DNA of 64,000 nt, from the NCBI GenBank assembly GCA_002360455.1, contig DEQQ01000096.1:75048-139047 (forward strand), in the 5' to 3' direction. The notes under the pieces were generated by a model, which did no database searches, was not told the DNA's origin, and saw only the letters and a list, made by a program, of their open reading frames with translations. Positions within the stretch are counted from its first letter, which is position 1. Each line of letters starts with the position of its first letter. The DNA is from Saprospiraceae bacterium UBA3362 (GTDB lineage Bacteria; Bacteroidota; Bacteroidia; Chitinophagales; Saprospiraceae). Below are positions 9,196-18,032 of this stretch, piece by piece. The position numbers and the translations under genes were made by a program.

Positions 9196-9553
9196 GGATT
9201 TTTTTTTGCGCAAAAATAAGGCAATAGACCGTGAAAGGGAAGGATACGCTGCTCTTCTTTTTGGGATGGGCAAGGAAACCCAATGGAGGAAAATAGAATA
9301 ATTGGAAAATTGGGAATTGAAACTACAAAGAAAATGGAGGAGATGCAGACTCCTCTTAACCGGTTTAGCCTGAGTCCTGCCATCCTTTCCGGCGCTTTGC
9401 GCCTCCATTTCTGTCAGGTCTAGGTTTGCAGCATTTTCAAATCTTGCTGTGGCTTCTTTATCCCAAGCCTGTTGGAATCCAAGCTCAAAACGGAATGTCT
9501 AAAGTCAATAAAATAGAATGAAAGCAAACTTAATGCAGTAAAATATTTTTAAA
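9196..9553. other. Intergenic region with repeat copy 2
   Basis: Region upstream of the glutaryl-CoA dehydrogenase start. It holds repeat copy 2 and otherwise nothing recognisable. The minus-strand frame is open over part of it, but the translation is low in normal protein features and includes the repeat. Confidence 0.5.
9366..9429 (-). repeat. Short interspersed repeat, copy 2
   Basis: On the minus strand it begins gcaaacctagacctgacag and ends gatggcaggactcaggcta. The centre is a GGCGC-AAA-GCGCC hairpin. It is inverted relative to copy 1 at 7880-7936, so the two copies bracket the dehydrogenase gene. Confidence 0.65.
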
Positions 9554-10066
9554 TTAATTCTTAGGCCGTTTGAATATCGGAACAGTAGAGCAAGGTTCTC
9601 CAAACATAATACTGGAGGCCACTTCTTTGAGTTTGGCGGTAATCTCAAGATAGGCAGAAGCGGGTACTTCTTTTTCGCTACAACCTTTTATAACCAATTT
9701 TGCATCTCTATACTCTTCGGCATCCATCTCTTTAATCCTAAGACTGAACCAAGTTCTGATACATTCTTCTTTTGTTCCGTAATAAACAGAGTGAACATGA
9801 GGCGTTGCGTGTTGAGCCACCAGCATATAAGCCCAAGTAGGAATGATTGCATCAGTAGAACAAAAAACGGTCAATAATTTTCCATTGACAGAGTCCCAAT
9901 GGTAATCCTTCATGGCAGCCCTGAAATCCATTTCCTTCAAAATCAATCCACGAAACAAATAATCTTTGAGATCTAAACTTATAATATCATATGGAGGAAA
10001 ATAATCTTCCAGTTTGATAGTAATCAAGCCACTTGAGGCAACTCTATTGATCAATTGATCACTCAT
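9554..10066 (-). CDS. DUF2480 family protein
   Basis: A 170-residue protein matching DUF2480, a family found mainly in Bacteroidota, with no known function. Recognisable stretches are IKLEDYFPPYDIISLDLKDY, LILKEMDFR and FCSTDAIIPTWAYMLV, with a conserved Cys/Ser-rich end (EPCSTVPIFKR). The start was set at the ATG giving MSDQLINRVAS; the frame extends 19 codons further inside scpB but that part is not typical. The start overlaps the end of scpB by 8 bases, so the two genes are translationally coupled. The link to chromosome segregation is by position only. Confidence 0.85.
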   Translation of the reverse strand: MSDQLINRVASSGLITIKLEDYFPPYDIISLDLKDYLFRGLILKEMDFRAAMKDYHWDSVNGKLLTVFCSTDAIIPTWAYMLVAQHATPHVHSVYYGTKEECIRTWFSLRIKEMDAEEYRDAKLVIKGCSEKEVPASAYLEITAKLKEVASSIMFGEPCSTVPIFKRPKN

Positions 10067-10694
10067 CTTCTGTGCTGCTTGGGTTATTTTCTTCGGTGAA
10101 CAATTGGGGTACTGGTGCAGCATCTTCTATTGGGGCGGCTTCACCGATTTCGTTGGGCATTGCAAAATCTTTGAGCTTGGGCAGGTCTGCAAGAGATTTG
10201 AGTCCAAAGTACTCCATAAAACGATTGCTGGTACCAAACAGAATAGGTTTTCCGGGTCCTTCACTTCTTCCTTTGATTTCTATCAGTTCTTTCTCCAACA
10301 ATTTCTGGATAGAATGATCGCTGTTGACACCTCGTACTTGTTCTATTTCGGATTTGCTCACGGGTTGTTTATAAGCTACAATGGCGAGAGATTCCATAGC
10401 AGCTCTGGACAGTTTTTTACGATTGTTCAGTTTGATATGCTCTGCGATGAGATCGAAATGTTTTGGTTTGGACAGAAATTGATATCCGCCGGCAATTTCT
10501 TTGATTTCAATACCGAAGTCGTCCCTTTCGTATTTGAGAGAAATTTGATAGATGGCTTCATCAATGCTGTCTTGATCCAAGCTCAAGGCAAGAGTATTTT
10601 CCAAACAGTATTTGATTTCTGCAATGGTAATGGGAGTAGGAGAAGCAAAGATGAGGCTCTCTATAGCCGGAAGATATGTTTCTGGATTCATCAA
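10059..10694 (-). CDS. scpB: Segregation and condensation protein B
   Basis: A 211-residue ScpB, the kleisin-associated winged-helix subunit of the SMC-ScpA-ScpB complex that compacts and separates chromosomes. Two winged-helix domains are visible: IESLIFASPTPITIAEI near the N-terminus, and the well conserved RAAMESLAIVAYKQPVSKSEIEQVRGVNSD (given here in two parts for position: about residues 97-112 and 113-127), then GRSEGPGKPILFGTS. An acidic, Pro-rich tail ends the protein. Neither scpA nor smc is in the window. It is followed by an overlapping DUF2480 gene. Confidence 0.95.
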   Translation of the reverse strand: MMNPETYLPAIESLIFASPTPITIAEIKYCLENTLALSLDQDSIDEAIYQISLKYERDDFGIEIKEIAGGYQFLSKPKHFDLIAEHIKLNNRKKLSRAAMESLAIVAYKQPVSKSEIEQVRGVNSDHSIQKLLEKELIEIKGRSEGPGKPILFGTSNRFMEYFGLKSLADLPKLKDFAMPNEIGEAAPIEDAAPVPQLFTEENNPSSTEDE

Positions 10695-10916
10695 GGCAAA
10701 AGTAAAGAAAGTAAAGGCTTAGAAAGGGAGATTGTTGCGGCTTTTTTGTTCAAAAAATATATTCGAATATTGATTTACGTATTACTTATTGAGATTGTGA
10801 TATATAGAGATTAAACAGAAAAATGATGTGAAGAAAATGGCGGGCGGGCGTTAAGGGAAATAATTAGAAATAAATTCAATCTGAATTTTCATTAACTTAA
10901 AAAATCATTCCCACCC

Positions 10917-11678
10917 TTATTTCCTCAAACGCTCACAGAGCGCCAAATAATCTTGAGGACTTAAATCCTCCGGTCGTTTATCGAAAATTGGTTCTTCGAG
11001 CCATAGTGCATTTTGTATTGTTGATTTAAGATTATTGCGAAGTGTTTTTCTACGAAATTGAAAGGCTTGCCTAAGAAGTTTTTGTAATTCCGAATACTCT
11101 TGATGGCTTATTCTATTTTCTTTTCTTTTGAATAGTACAATAGAGGATAATACATTGGGAGGAGGAGAAAAATTCATCCGATTTACATCAAACATAATTT
11201 TTACTTCATAAAGTCTATTGCATAGAATAGCCAATGGCCCATAGTCTTTTGTTCCTTGCTTTCCACAAAGTCGCAGTGCCATTTCTTTTTGAAACATTCC
11301 CACCATATATGGAATCAAATCTGCATTTTCCAATACTTTGATTACAATTTGGGATGAGATGTTGTAGGGAAAATTTCCGCAGAGGTTGAATTCTTGGTTT
11401 TCAAATAATGTCTTAAAATCGTACTTCAATACATCGGCTTGAATCAATTTATTCTCAAGCTCGGGAAACTCTGAGAGCAAGTGTTGAACCATATCCTTAT
11501 CCGCTTCCAAGGCTTTGAATTCTTGAACAGAGTTTTTAAGCAATTTTGTAATTGCCCCTCTGCCTGGTCCGATTTCGACAAGTTTACCTGTACCTAATGA
11601 TAAAATAAGCTCCACAATTCGCTCAATTACCCTCGGTTGGGTCAAAAAGTGTTGTCCAAATGATTTTTTTGCTTGCAT
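10917..11678 (-). CDS. rsmA: 16S rRNA dimethyladenosine transferase RsmA/KsgA
   Basis: A 253-residue SAM-dependent methyltransferase that dimethylates two adjacent adenosines near the 3' end of 16S rRNA in late 30S assembly. KKSFGQHFLTQP at the N-terminus, VEIGPGRGAITKLL (SAM motif I), and NFPYNISSQIV (motif IV, the N-x-P-Y catalytic loop) are diagnostic. The C-terminal helical domain contains FQFRRKTLRNNLK. I use the ATG at 11678; a GTG three codons upstream is also in frame. It is divergent from pheT with about 85 bases between the starts. Confidence 0.96.
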   Translation of the reverse strand: MQAKKSFGQHFLTQPRVIERIVELILSLGTGKLVEIGPGRGAITKLLKNSVQEFKALEADKDMVQHLLSEFPELENKLIQADVLKYDFKTLFENQEFNLCGNFPYNISSQIVIKVLENADLIPYMVGMFQKEMALRLCGKQGTKDYGPLAILCNRLYEVKIMFDVNRMNFSPPPNVLSSIVLFKRKENRISHQEYSELQKLLRQAFQFRRKTLRNNLKSTIQNALWLEEPIFDKRPEDLSPQDYLALCERLRK

Positions 11679-11762
11679 CAAGACCACAAAGATCGTTTTA
11701 TATCGAAAAACTCCTTGAAAATTCTCATATTATCCTTCTCTTTGCAGTAAATTTTGTAGATC

Positions 11763-14204
11763 ATGCGCATATCACTTTCCTGGCTAAAACAATACCTTCC
11801 CTTAACCGACAGTCCGGAGAAAATCTCAGAGATTCTGACCTCTTTGGGATTGGAAGTAGAGGGGATGGAAAATGTGGAAAAAACACAAGGAGGACTCAAA
11901 GGCGTTGTCGTAGGCCAGGTAAAAGACTGTGTTAAACATCCAAACGCAGACAAACTTTCGCTTACAACGGTTGATATTGGCTCGGACTCCCTGCTTCAGA
12001 TCGTTTGCGGTGCGCCTAATGTGGCATCGGGGCAAAAGGTGCTGGTAGCCACTGAGGGATGTACATTGTACCCAAAAAATGGAGAGCCTTTTACGATTAA
12101 AAAAGGAAAAATTCGAGGAGAAGAGTCACAGGGCATGATCTGTGCCGAGGACGAGCTTGGTCTTGGAGACTCCCATGCAGGAATTATGATCTTGAGCGAT
12201 GAGGCAAAAATCGGACAAGCTGCTGCTGACTATTTTAACTTTGAATCCGATACCATTTATGAAATAGGCCTGACTCCCAATAGAGCGGATGCTATGCATC
12301 ATCTGGGCGTTGCAAAAGATCTGCGAGCATGGTATTTAGTTCACACAGATCAAAAAATGCCCCTGTGTTTACCGGCTGTGGATGAGCTAAATTGTGATGA
12401 AGATAGACTAAAACTTACGGTTACCGTGGACTCCTCGGAACTTTGCCCCAGGTATTCCGGAATATGTTTAGATAACATAAAGATTGAACCATCTCCGGAT
12501 TGGCTCCAAGCTAAAATCCGAGCCATGGATCAAAAACCGGTCAATAATGTTGTGGATATTACAAATTATGTAATGTATGAGCTGGGGCAACCCTTGCATG
12601 CTTTTGATTATGATCGGATACATGGACAGGCGATAAAAGTAAAAACATTAAATCCAGGAGAAGACTTTATTACTTTGGATGGTGTGCAACGCAAATTAAC
12701 GGGAAATGAGCTGATGATTTGTAATGCAAATTCTCAAGCAATGTGTATTGCCGGCGTGCTGGGGGGACAAGAATCCGAGGTGAGTGAACCTACGACAAAA
12801 ATATTCTTAGAGTCAGCTTATTTTGATGCTTCAACCATTCGTCGGGCGAGCATGAAGCATAACATTAGAACACAGGCAGCAAAGTGTTTTGAAAAAGGAA
12901 CTGATCCTGCGGGTACAGTTTTTGCGCTTCAACGAGCAGTCTATTTATTACAAGAAATTTGTGGAGCCAAAATCGCCTCAAAAGTAGTCGATATTTATCC
13001 CAATCCAATTTCAAAGCCCGACATTAAAACGGATCTCAATACTATAAAAAGTTTGAGCGGTCTGGAGCTAAGTCGAGAAAGTTTGAAAAGAGTGTTATTG
13101 GCTCTGGATTTAGAATTGATCGACCATCAAAATGATGAGTTTACAGTGACGGCACCAATTAATAAACCTGATGTGAATAGACCCGCAGATCTTGTAGAAG
13201 AAATATGCAGGGTATACGGATTGGATCATATTCCCATTCCTGAGAAAATCCAACTTTCATTTCCAAAACATATCAAATCAAGTTATGGCTTAAAAAAACA
13301 GCTTACCAATTTTCTTGCTGCAAAGGGACTGAATGAAATCATTTCATTGTCTTTGAGTTCATCAAAACATTGTTTGCAAACTAAAATATGGCAAGAGGAT
13401 GAGCTTCTTTATGTCCAAAATACTTCCAATGTTCACTTGGATGTTTTGAAGCCGAATCTGGTGATTGGCGGTCTTGAGTCCATTCAATTCAATCACAACA
13501 GACAGCAAATGGATTTGCAGTTTTTTGAATTCGGGAAGGACTATGCCAGAAATAAGGATCTGATTCTCGAACGGCAGAAATTGGGTATTTGGTTGACGGG
13601 CTCTCAATATGTAAACAATTGGAATGAGACAAAACAAAAACAACACGATTTGTTTTCGATTAAAAAATTGGTTACAGAATGTTTGCATGAATTGAACATT
13701 ACTAAATGCACAACCAAAGAATTGAGTTCTGATTCAATTTTTGAATATGGATTGCAATGGACAATGGGGCAGGCAATTATTGCTGAATGTGGTCTTTTGC
13801 ACAAAAAACTTCGACAAACATTTGATCTCAAAAAAGAAATCTTTTTTGCTCAATTAAATATTGATCAAATAGTAAGTTTAGTATGGAATAAAAAAAGTTC
13901 TGTTTACAAAGAATTTAGCAAGTTTCCTTCTGTCAAACGAGACCTTGCTTTGGTTATTGACAAGTCTGTTCGATTCGATCAACTTAGGCAACTTGCCCAA
14001 AAAACGATTGGAGCGCAATTGATAGAAACAGGATTATTTGATGTCTATGAGAATGAAAAACAACTTGGTGAAGGCAAAATATCTTATGCCATGAATTTTG
14101 TTTTCGAACATCAAGAAAAATCATTTACAGGGGATGAAATTGAACAAATGATGACAAAGCTTATTACAGCTTATGAAAAACAGTTTCAAGCCAAAATTAG
14201 ATAG
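11763..14204 (+). CDS. pheT: Phenylalanine--tRNA ligase beta subunit
   Basis: An 813-residue PheT that, with PheS, charges tRNA-Phe. The domain order is complete: N-terminal MRISLSWLKQYLPL, an EMAP-II-like tRNA-binding domain (about 40-150, VVGQVKDCVKHPNADKL), the B3/B4 editing domain, the B5 domain, the catalytic-like core (about 480-690), and the C-terminal ferredoxin-fold anticodon-binding domain (FSKFPSVKRDLALVID onwards, about 718-813). Length is typical. pheS is not in the window, which is common in Bacteroidota. Confidence 0.97.
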   Translation: MRISLSWLKQYLPLTDSPEKISEILTSLGLEVEGMENVEKTQGGLKGVVVGQVKDCVKHPNADKLSLTTVDIGSDSLLQIVCGAPNVASGQKVLVATEGCTLYPKNGEPFTIKKGKIRGEESQGMICAEDELGLGDSHAGIMILSDEAKIGQAAADYFNFESDTIYEIGLTPNRADAMHHLGVAKDLRAWYLVHTDQKMPLCLPAVDELNCDEDRLKLTVTVDSSELCPRYSGICLDNIKIEPSPDWLQAKIRAMDQKPVNNVVDITNYVMYELGQPLHAFDYDRIHGQAIKVKTLNPGEDFITLDGVQRKLTGNELMICNANSQAMCIAGVLGGQESEVSEPTTKIFLESAYFDASTIRRASMKHNIRTQAAKCFEKGTDPAGTVFALQRAVYLLQEICGAKIASKVVDIYPNPISKPDIKTDLNTIKSLSGLELSRESLKRVLLALDLELIDHQNDEFTVTAPINKPDVNRPADLVEEICRVYGLDHIPIPEKIQLSFPKHIKSSYGLKKQLTNFLAAKGLNEIISLSLSSSKHCLQTKIWQEDELLYVQNTSNVHLDVLKPNLVIGGLESIQFNHNRQQMDLQFFEFGKDYARNKDLILERQKLGIWLTGSQYVNNWNETKQKQHDLFSIKKLVTECLHELNITKCTTKELSSDSIFEYGLQWTMGQAIIAECGLLHKKLRQTFDLKKEIFFAQLNIDQIVSLVWNKKSSVYKEFSKFPSVKRDLALVIDKSVRFDQLRQLAQKTIGAQLIETGLFDVYENEKQLGEGKISYAMNFVFEHQEKSFTGDEIEQMMTKLITAYEKQFQAKIR

Positions 14205-14335
14205 TAAGCTTAGTTATCAATAGGTTTAAAACTCTTAATTTCGTCTTAATATTTTCATTATTTGTCGATTTATGGAACCAGACTTACTAAAACTGTGTAT
14301 TTTTGGATTATAAAACAAAATTAAAATTTATTCTA

Positions 14336-15046
14336 ATGAAACAATGGTTTACTTTACTCATGTTTGCATTGCTTGCAAGCCCTTTTTTGACCAATGCCCA
14401 AACTGCAGATGAGATTATAGAAAAACATATCAAGGCAATGGGAGGTGCAGATAAGTTAAAGGCTATACAGTCTGTTGTTATGGAAGGAGAGATCAATGCG
14501 CAGAACATGAAAATCCCAATTTCTATGACTACGGTTCATAACAAAGCGTGGAGAATGGACTTTAGTATGATGGGAATGAAAGCATTTATGATCATGAGAT
14601 CGGATTCAGGATGGATGTTCATGCCTTTTTCCGGACAGACAGCCCCTGAGGCCATTCCTGCAGATCAATTGAAAGAAGGAAAATCTCAGCTTGATATTCA
14701 GGGACAACTTTTAGATTACAAGGAAAAAGGACATACCGTAGAGTATATCGGGATGGATGATGTAGAAGGCACCGAATGTTACAAGCTAAAACTAACAGAA
14801 AAAGAAGGAAAAGCAAGTTACTATTTAATAGATCCTACTTCCTATTATGTTGTAAGAAGAACCGGAAAACAGAATATAGGTGGAAAGGAAATGGAAATTT
14901 CCACAGATCTTGGAGATTACAAAGCTGTTGAGGGAGGTTACATTTTTCCTCACAGTATTGCAAGCCAAAATGGCCCAATAGTGATGACTAAAGTTACCGT
15001 AAATCCAAAAGTTGATGATTCAAAGTTTGTTCCATCAATGAATTAA
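14336..15046 (+). CDS. LolA-like exported protein (lipoprotein-sorting-protein family)
   Basis: A 236-residue protein with a signal peptide (MKQWFTLLMFALLASPFLTNAQ), then the ADEIIEKHIKAMGGADKLKAI segment that opens many Bacteroidota periplasmic proteins of the outer-membrane-lipoprotein-sorting superfamily. A long beta-rich body follows, consistent with the open beta-barrel half-shell of LolA/LolB folds that bind lipids; VEGTECYKLKLT is a typical strand. No catalytic motif is seen. The ATG at 14336 is used because the upstream TTG lies in a TATTTTTG promoter-like box (14298-14305). It ends just before a strong terminator. Confidence 0.75.
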   Translation: MKQWFTLLMFALLASPFLTNAQTADEIIEKHIKAMGGADKLKAIQSVVMEGEINAQNMKIPISMTTVHNKAWRMDFSMMGMKAFMIMRSDSGWMFMPFSGQTAPEAIPADQLKEGKSQLDIQGQLLDYKEKGHTVEYIGMDDVEGTECYKLKLTEKEGKASYYLIDPTSYYVVRRTGKQNIGGKEMEISTDLGDYKAVEGGYIFPHSIASQNGPIVMTKVTVNPKVDDSKFVPSMN

Positions 15047-15070
15047 AATAAAATTCAAAGCTATTTTTTT

Positions 15071-15105
15071 AGAGTCATGAAGATTTTCATGACTCTATTT
15101 TTTTT
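15071..15105. terminator. Bidirectional intrinsic terminator
   Basis: The perfect 11-bp stem agagtcatgaa / ttcatgactct encloses a 4-base loop. T tracts on both sides let it work for both converging genes, the LolA-like gene on the plus strand and the LVIVD-like gene on the minus strand, whose stop codon overlaps the end of the T run. Confidence 0.85.
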
Positions 15106-16699
15106 ATTGGATTATCAATTTCTCCAGTATTGAACTTCCGTTCCTTAGTTGCACGAAAAGCAAATAAACTCCGGGAATTGCCTGATTTAATTGTGATGCT
15201 GTAATTTTTTTACCATCCATAGAGAGCAAATAATAATCCTGTATAGACTCCTTTTGTTTCGGGTTCCAATACCATTGTCCATTATAATCATACCGGATTA
15301 AATTATCTTCTTCAAACAGTACAGAAACCGTTTTAGAAAAATGAAATTCTAACTGGGAATAATATTTTACCCTGTAATAATTATAGGAAGAGATATCCTC
15401 TCTATCATAAAAGTCAGTATGAGCTTCTTTAAGTTCTATATTGGCTAAAGGAAAAAAGCTTCTCCCATCTTTACTTTTTTCAATAGTCACAGTATGAACA
15501 TCATTCAATCCTTCTTTCGTAATTTCTAAGTGAACCGCATTGGATGCTTTTTGTGCTGTAAGATTTAAATACTCAGTACTTAAAAATCCTCCTATTGACA
15601 GCAAGAATAAGCCATTGGCCATGTCGGAGACTATTATTTTTCCTGATGGTAAATAGGGATAAACACCCCATGCTCCTGCATAACCTGCATAATTTGTGTT
15701 ATTGGGTTCAGTGTCGTAATATGCAATTTTTACAGGATTTGTAGGATTGCTTGCATCCCAGACCTGAACTCCGTCATGATAATAGGAAGCAAAGATCGTG
15801 TTCGATTTATAATAGGGATTGTGCGGGATGCTCATAGTATCTAATGGAGCAAGAAGAGCAGATCTAAAAAGTGATTGCATATTGATCCGATTCAGATTGC
15901 TTACATCCAATATTTTTAAACTTGTGTTATGGGTTTCATCGGCCATTACCAAGAACTTGTTATTCTCATTTAGCCAACTGCTGTGGTTGTATCCTGACTG
16001 AGGATAATTGGTGTACTGAGCTAATTCTGTAGCATTTCCATTGGGATCTATGTCATAGATGTAAAGACCATTGTAGCCATGACTGCAATAAGCAGTATCA
16101 TTTCTGACAAATAAATCATGAACATAATTGCCGGGCAAATCTATCCTTGCAATTAATCTTGGTTTGGCCGGGTCAGGAGCCAGATCGTACATTAACAGAT
16201 CCCAGTTTGAACTTCCCAGATTCTGACTTGCTCCGGCCAAATACAAATGGGCAGTTGCAGTGTCTATAAACAGCATATGGGCTTTGTGAAAAGTAGTGTC
16301 ATCTCTTCCCACATAGTTTATTTTGGTTGGAGCTAAAGAAAGATCAAAAACAACAAGACCCTCTTGAGAACCATAATGATCTGCAATAGAATAAATATAG
16401 TTTTTATAGGATTTGAATTCCCTCCACAAAGATCGTGCGCCGGGAGCATAAGCATAAATTGGCTTTAAAGAACTGCTGCCCACCTCAAAAAAATGAATGC
16501 TATCCAAAGAGCCCAGGACGGCTATTTCTACATTGGGTTTATTATGCCAGGCCCAACAGTCACTGTAAGAAAATCCGCTAAAAGCTGGCAAACTTTGATC
16601 ATCATATTGGTCAAGCTTAAACATATTCCAACCCTGACTCCAAACCGTGGCGGTGTCAACCAAACATAAAGCACAGATTATCAATGTAATAGGTCTCAT
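15104..16699 (-). CDS. Secreted LVIVD-repeat-type (choice-of-anchor B-like) protein with T9SS domain
   Basis: A 531-residue exported protein from the ATG at 16699 (signal peptide MRPITLIICALCLVD...). An ATG ten codons upstream is also possible. The body has beta-propeller-like repeats with GLVVFDLS, HDLFVRNDTAYCSHGYNGLYIYDID, LKILDVSNLNRI and GVQVWDASNPTNP, the pattern of LVIVD repeat proteins (extracellular beta-propellers). A beta-sandwich follows (YYRVKYYSQLEFHFSKTVSV), then a type IX sorting domain (DYYLLSMDGKKITAS ... GVYLLFVQL). Its function is unknown; similar proteins act at the cell surface. It converges on the LolA-like gene. Confidence 0.75.
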   Translation of the reverse strand: MRPITLIICALCLVDTATVWSQGWNMFKLDQYDDQSLPAFSGFSYSDCWAWHNKPNVEIAVLGSLDSIHFFEVGSSSLKPIYAYAPGARSLWREFKSYKNYIYSIADHYGSQEGLVVFDLSLAPTKINYVGRDDTTFHKAHMLFIDTATAHLYLAGASQNLGSSNWDLLMYDLAPDPAKPRLIARIDLPGNYVHDLFVRNDTAYCSHGYNGLYIYDIDPNGNATELAQYTNYPQSGYNHSSWLNENNKFLVMADETHNTSLKILDVSNLNRINMQSLFRSALLAPLDTMSIPHNPYYKSNTIFASYYHDGVQVWDASNPTNPVKIAYYDTEPNNTNYAGYAGAWGVYPYLPSGKIIVSDMANGLFLLSIGGFLSTEYLNLTAQKASNAVHLEITKEGLNDVHTVTIEKSKDGRSFFPLANIELKEAHTDFYDREDISSYNYYRVKYYSQLEFHFSKTVSVLFEEDNLIRYDYNGQWYWNPKQKESIQDYYLLSMDGKKITASQLNQAIPGVYLLFVQLRNGSSILEKLIIQ

Positions 16700-16867
16700 T
16701 TTTAAATTGGATTTAGATTTAATGCACATTTTATCTTTCTCATTTTAGCTCATTTCACTCCCTTGGCTACGCTAAACAATTAAATTATAACACAAATATA
16801 TATAATAAAATATATTAATATGTATCAAATTTAGCTAAAGAACTAACCTGCCGACTATTTCATCTAT

Positions 16868-16875
16868 TATCTTTA
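16868..16875 (+). promoter_or_regulatory. -7 box (TATCTTTA) of the DNA glycosylase gene
   Basis: Near-consensus TAnnTTTG box 16 bases before the ATG at 16892. Confidence 0.4.
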
Positions 16876-16891
16876 CGACAAAGCTTGCCAT

Positions 16892-17542
16892 ATGTTGTCT
16901 CAAAAAATCAAAACCATTTTATCAAAAGATCCCAAGATGGCAACCCTCATTGAGAAAATTCCTCATTCTCAATTGCAAAAACTTAAGTCCTCAAAATTTC
17001 AATTACGAGAATATCTTATTCTAAGCATTATCGGTCAGCAGCTGGCAATTAAAGCTGCCGATGCCATAAAGAAAAAATTTATAGCTCAATTTGAGAACCA
17101 AATACCAAGTTCGGAGAGAATATTAGCAACCCCTGACGAGATCCTTAAGAGTTGTGGACTTTCAACTCAAAAATTGAATTACATTAAAAACATATCGCAA
17201 TATTGGATAGACAATAAATTGGATAAAAAGGATCTTGTAAGTTTGAGTGATGAAGAACTGATAGAACTTTTAACTCCCATTAAAGGTGTTGGAAAATGGA
17301 CTGTTCAGATGGTTTTAATGTTTTGTTTAGCTAGGCCGGATGTTTTTGCCCCGGAAGATTATGGGCTGCAATCTGCAATGGTTGAACTCTATAGACTCAA
17401 ACAGACAGGAGCGGAACTCAAGAAAAAAACTGTCCTGATAGCAGAAAAATGGAAACCTTATCGGACAACAGCCTGCCTCTATCTGTGGGCATTTAAGGAT
17501 CAAAATGGATCAAAAAATTCAAAAACTAAAAAATATGATTAG
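16892..17542 (+). CDS. DNA-3-methyladenine glycosylase, AlkA-like (HhH-GPD)
   Basis: A 216-residue base-excision repair glycosylase that removes alkylated purines. The HhH-GPD core is present: ILSIIGQQLAIKAADAI (helix pair), the helix-hairpin-helix LTPIKGVGKWTVQMVLMF (about 127-145), and the catalytic Asp in FAPEDYGLQ (about D157), the position of AlkA Asp238. The iron-sulfur cysteine motif of EndoIII/MutY enzymes is absent, which places it with AlkA/Mag1. The N-terminal TBP-like domain of E. coli AlkA is missing, as in the short yeast Mag1-type enzymes. The next gene overlaps its end. Confidence 0.9.
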   Translation: MLSQKIKTILSKDPKMATLIEKIPHSQLQKLKSSKFQLREYLILSIIGQQLAIKAADAIKKKFIAQFENQIPSSERILATPDEILKSCGLSTQKLNYIKNISQYWIDNKLDKKDLVSLSDEELIELLTPIKGVGKWTVQMVLMFCLARPDVFAPEDYGLQSAMVELYRLKQTGAELKKKTVLIAEKWKPYRTTACLYLWAFKDQNGSKNSKTKKYD

Positions 17543-18026
17543 CGTAGCGGATTTTCAAAAAATAATGGATCAATTTTCGGATTCTCCAGCAACTGTAGAT
17601 AAAGCAATCTTTAAAATTGAAAAAGAAAATGAGGTCCTCATGGATATTTTGCTTGGAACCCATGCAGAATTTTTGTCTGATGACGAAATGGATTTTTTAG
17701 TATTGTGTTTTCTCAGTTTTTACATGGCATACACAAAAGAGTACCAAATAAAAACATTCGAAGAAAATGAAATTTCTGATGTTGAAGAAAGCACTTGGGG
17801 CAGACTCAATCAACTAAAGAATGTGGACAAGGCTTTGGATCTCTACTATGATGAATTGGAGGAAAAAGATTCTATAGAATTTGTGGGGCTTTTGGTTATG
17901 GAAATTGAAGACGAAGAGGCAAAGGAAATGGTTTTGTCTGATGTTGCAAAACAAATTTTTGTAACGGTTTTAATTAGCAGTTGTATTTTACTTTCTTCAA
18001 GTCCAAAACTTGATTTAAAAAAATAA
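17535..18026 (+). CDS. Protein of unknown function, coupled to the DNA glycosylase
   Basis: A 163-residue acidic, mostly helical protein that I do not recognise. It reads MISVADFQKIMDQFSDSP, then an EILMDIL-type helix, ESTWGRLNQLKNVDKALDLYYDELEEKD and a final helical part ending in a hydrophobic stretch (FVTVLISSCILLSS). I set the start at the ATG overlapping the glycosylase stop by 8 bases. A longer version starting at 17505 (overlap 38 bases) is possible. Tight overlap implies co-translation with the glycosylase, but no domain supports a repair function. It converges on pyrD with only 6 bases between the stops. Confidence 0.65.
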   Translation: MISVADFQKIMDQFSDSPATVDKAIFKIEKENEVLMDILLGTHAEFLSDDEMDFLVLCFLSFYMAYTKEYQIKTFEENEISDVEESTWGRLNQLKNVDKALDLYYDELEEKDSIEFVGLLVMEIEDEEAKEMVLSDVAKQIFVTVLISSCILLSSSPKLDLKK

Positions 18027-18032
18027 ACAAAC

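Noticed and set aside
9196..9408. N-terminal 71-residue extension of the glutaryl-CoA dehydrogenase frame
   Set aside because: It translates the intergenic repeat copy 2 and AT/GC-mixed spacer; the ATG at 9195 gives the normal family length.
10104..10814. 236-codon plus-strand frame
   Set aside because: Antisense to scpB, whose protein is unambiguous; the translation is rich in Phe, Cys and Ser as expected of a shadow frame.
11660..11953. Two 91-codon frames between rsmA and pheT
   Set aside because: They overlap the start regions of both housekeeping genes in wrong frames.
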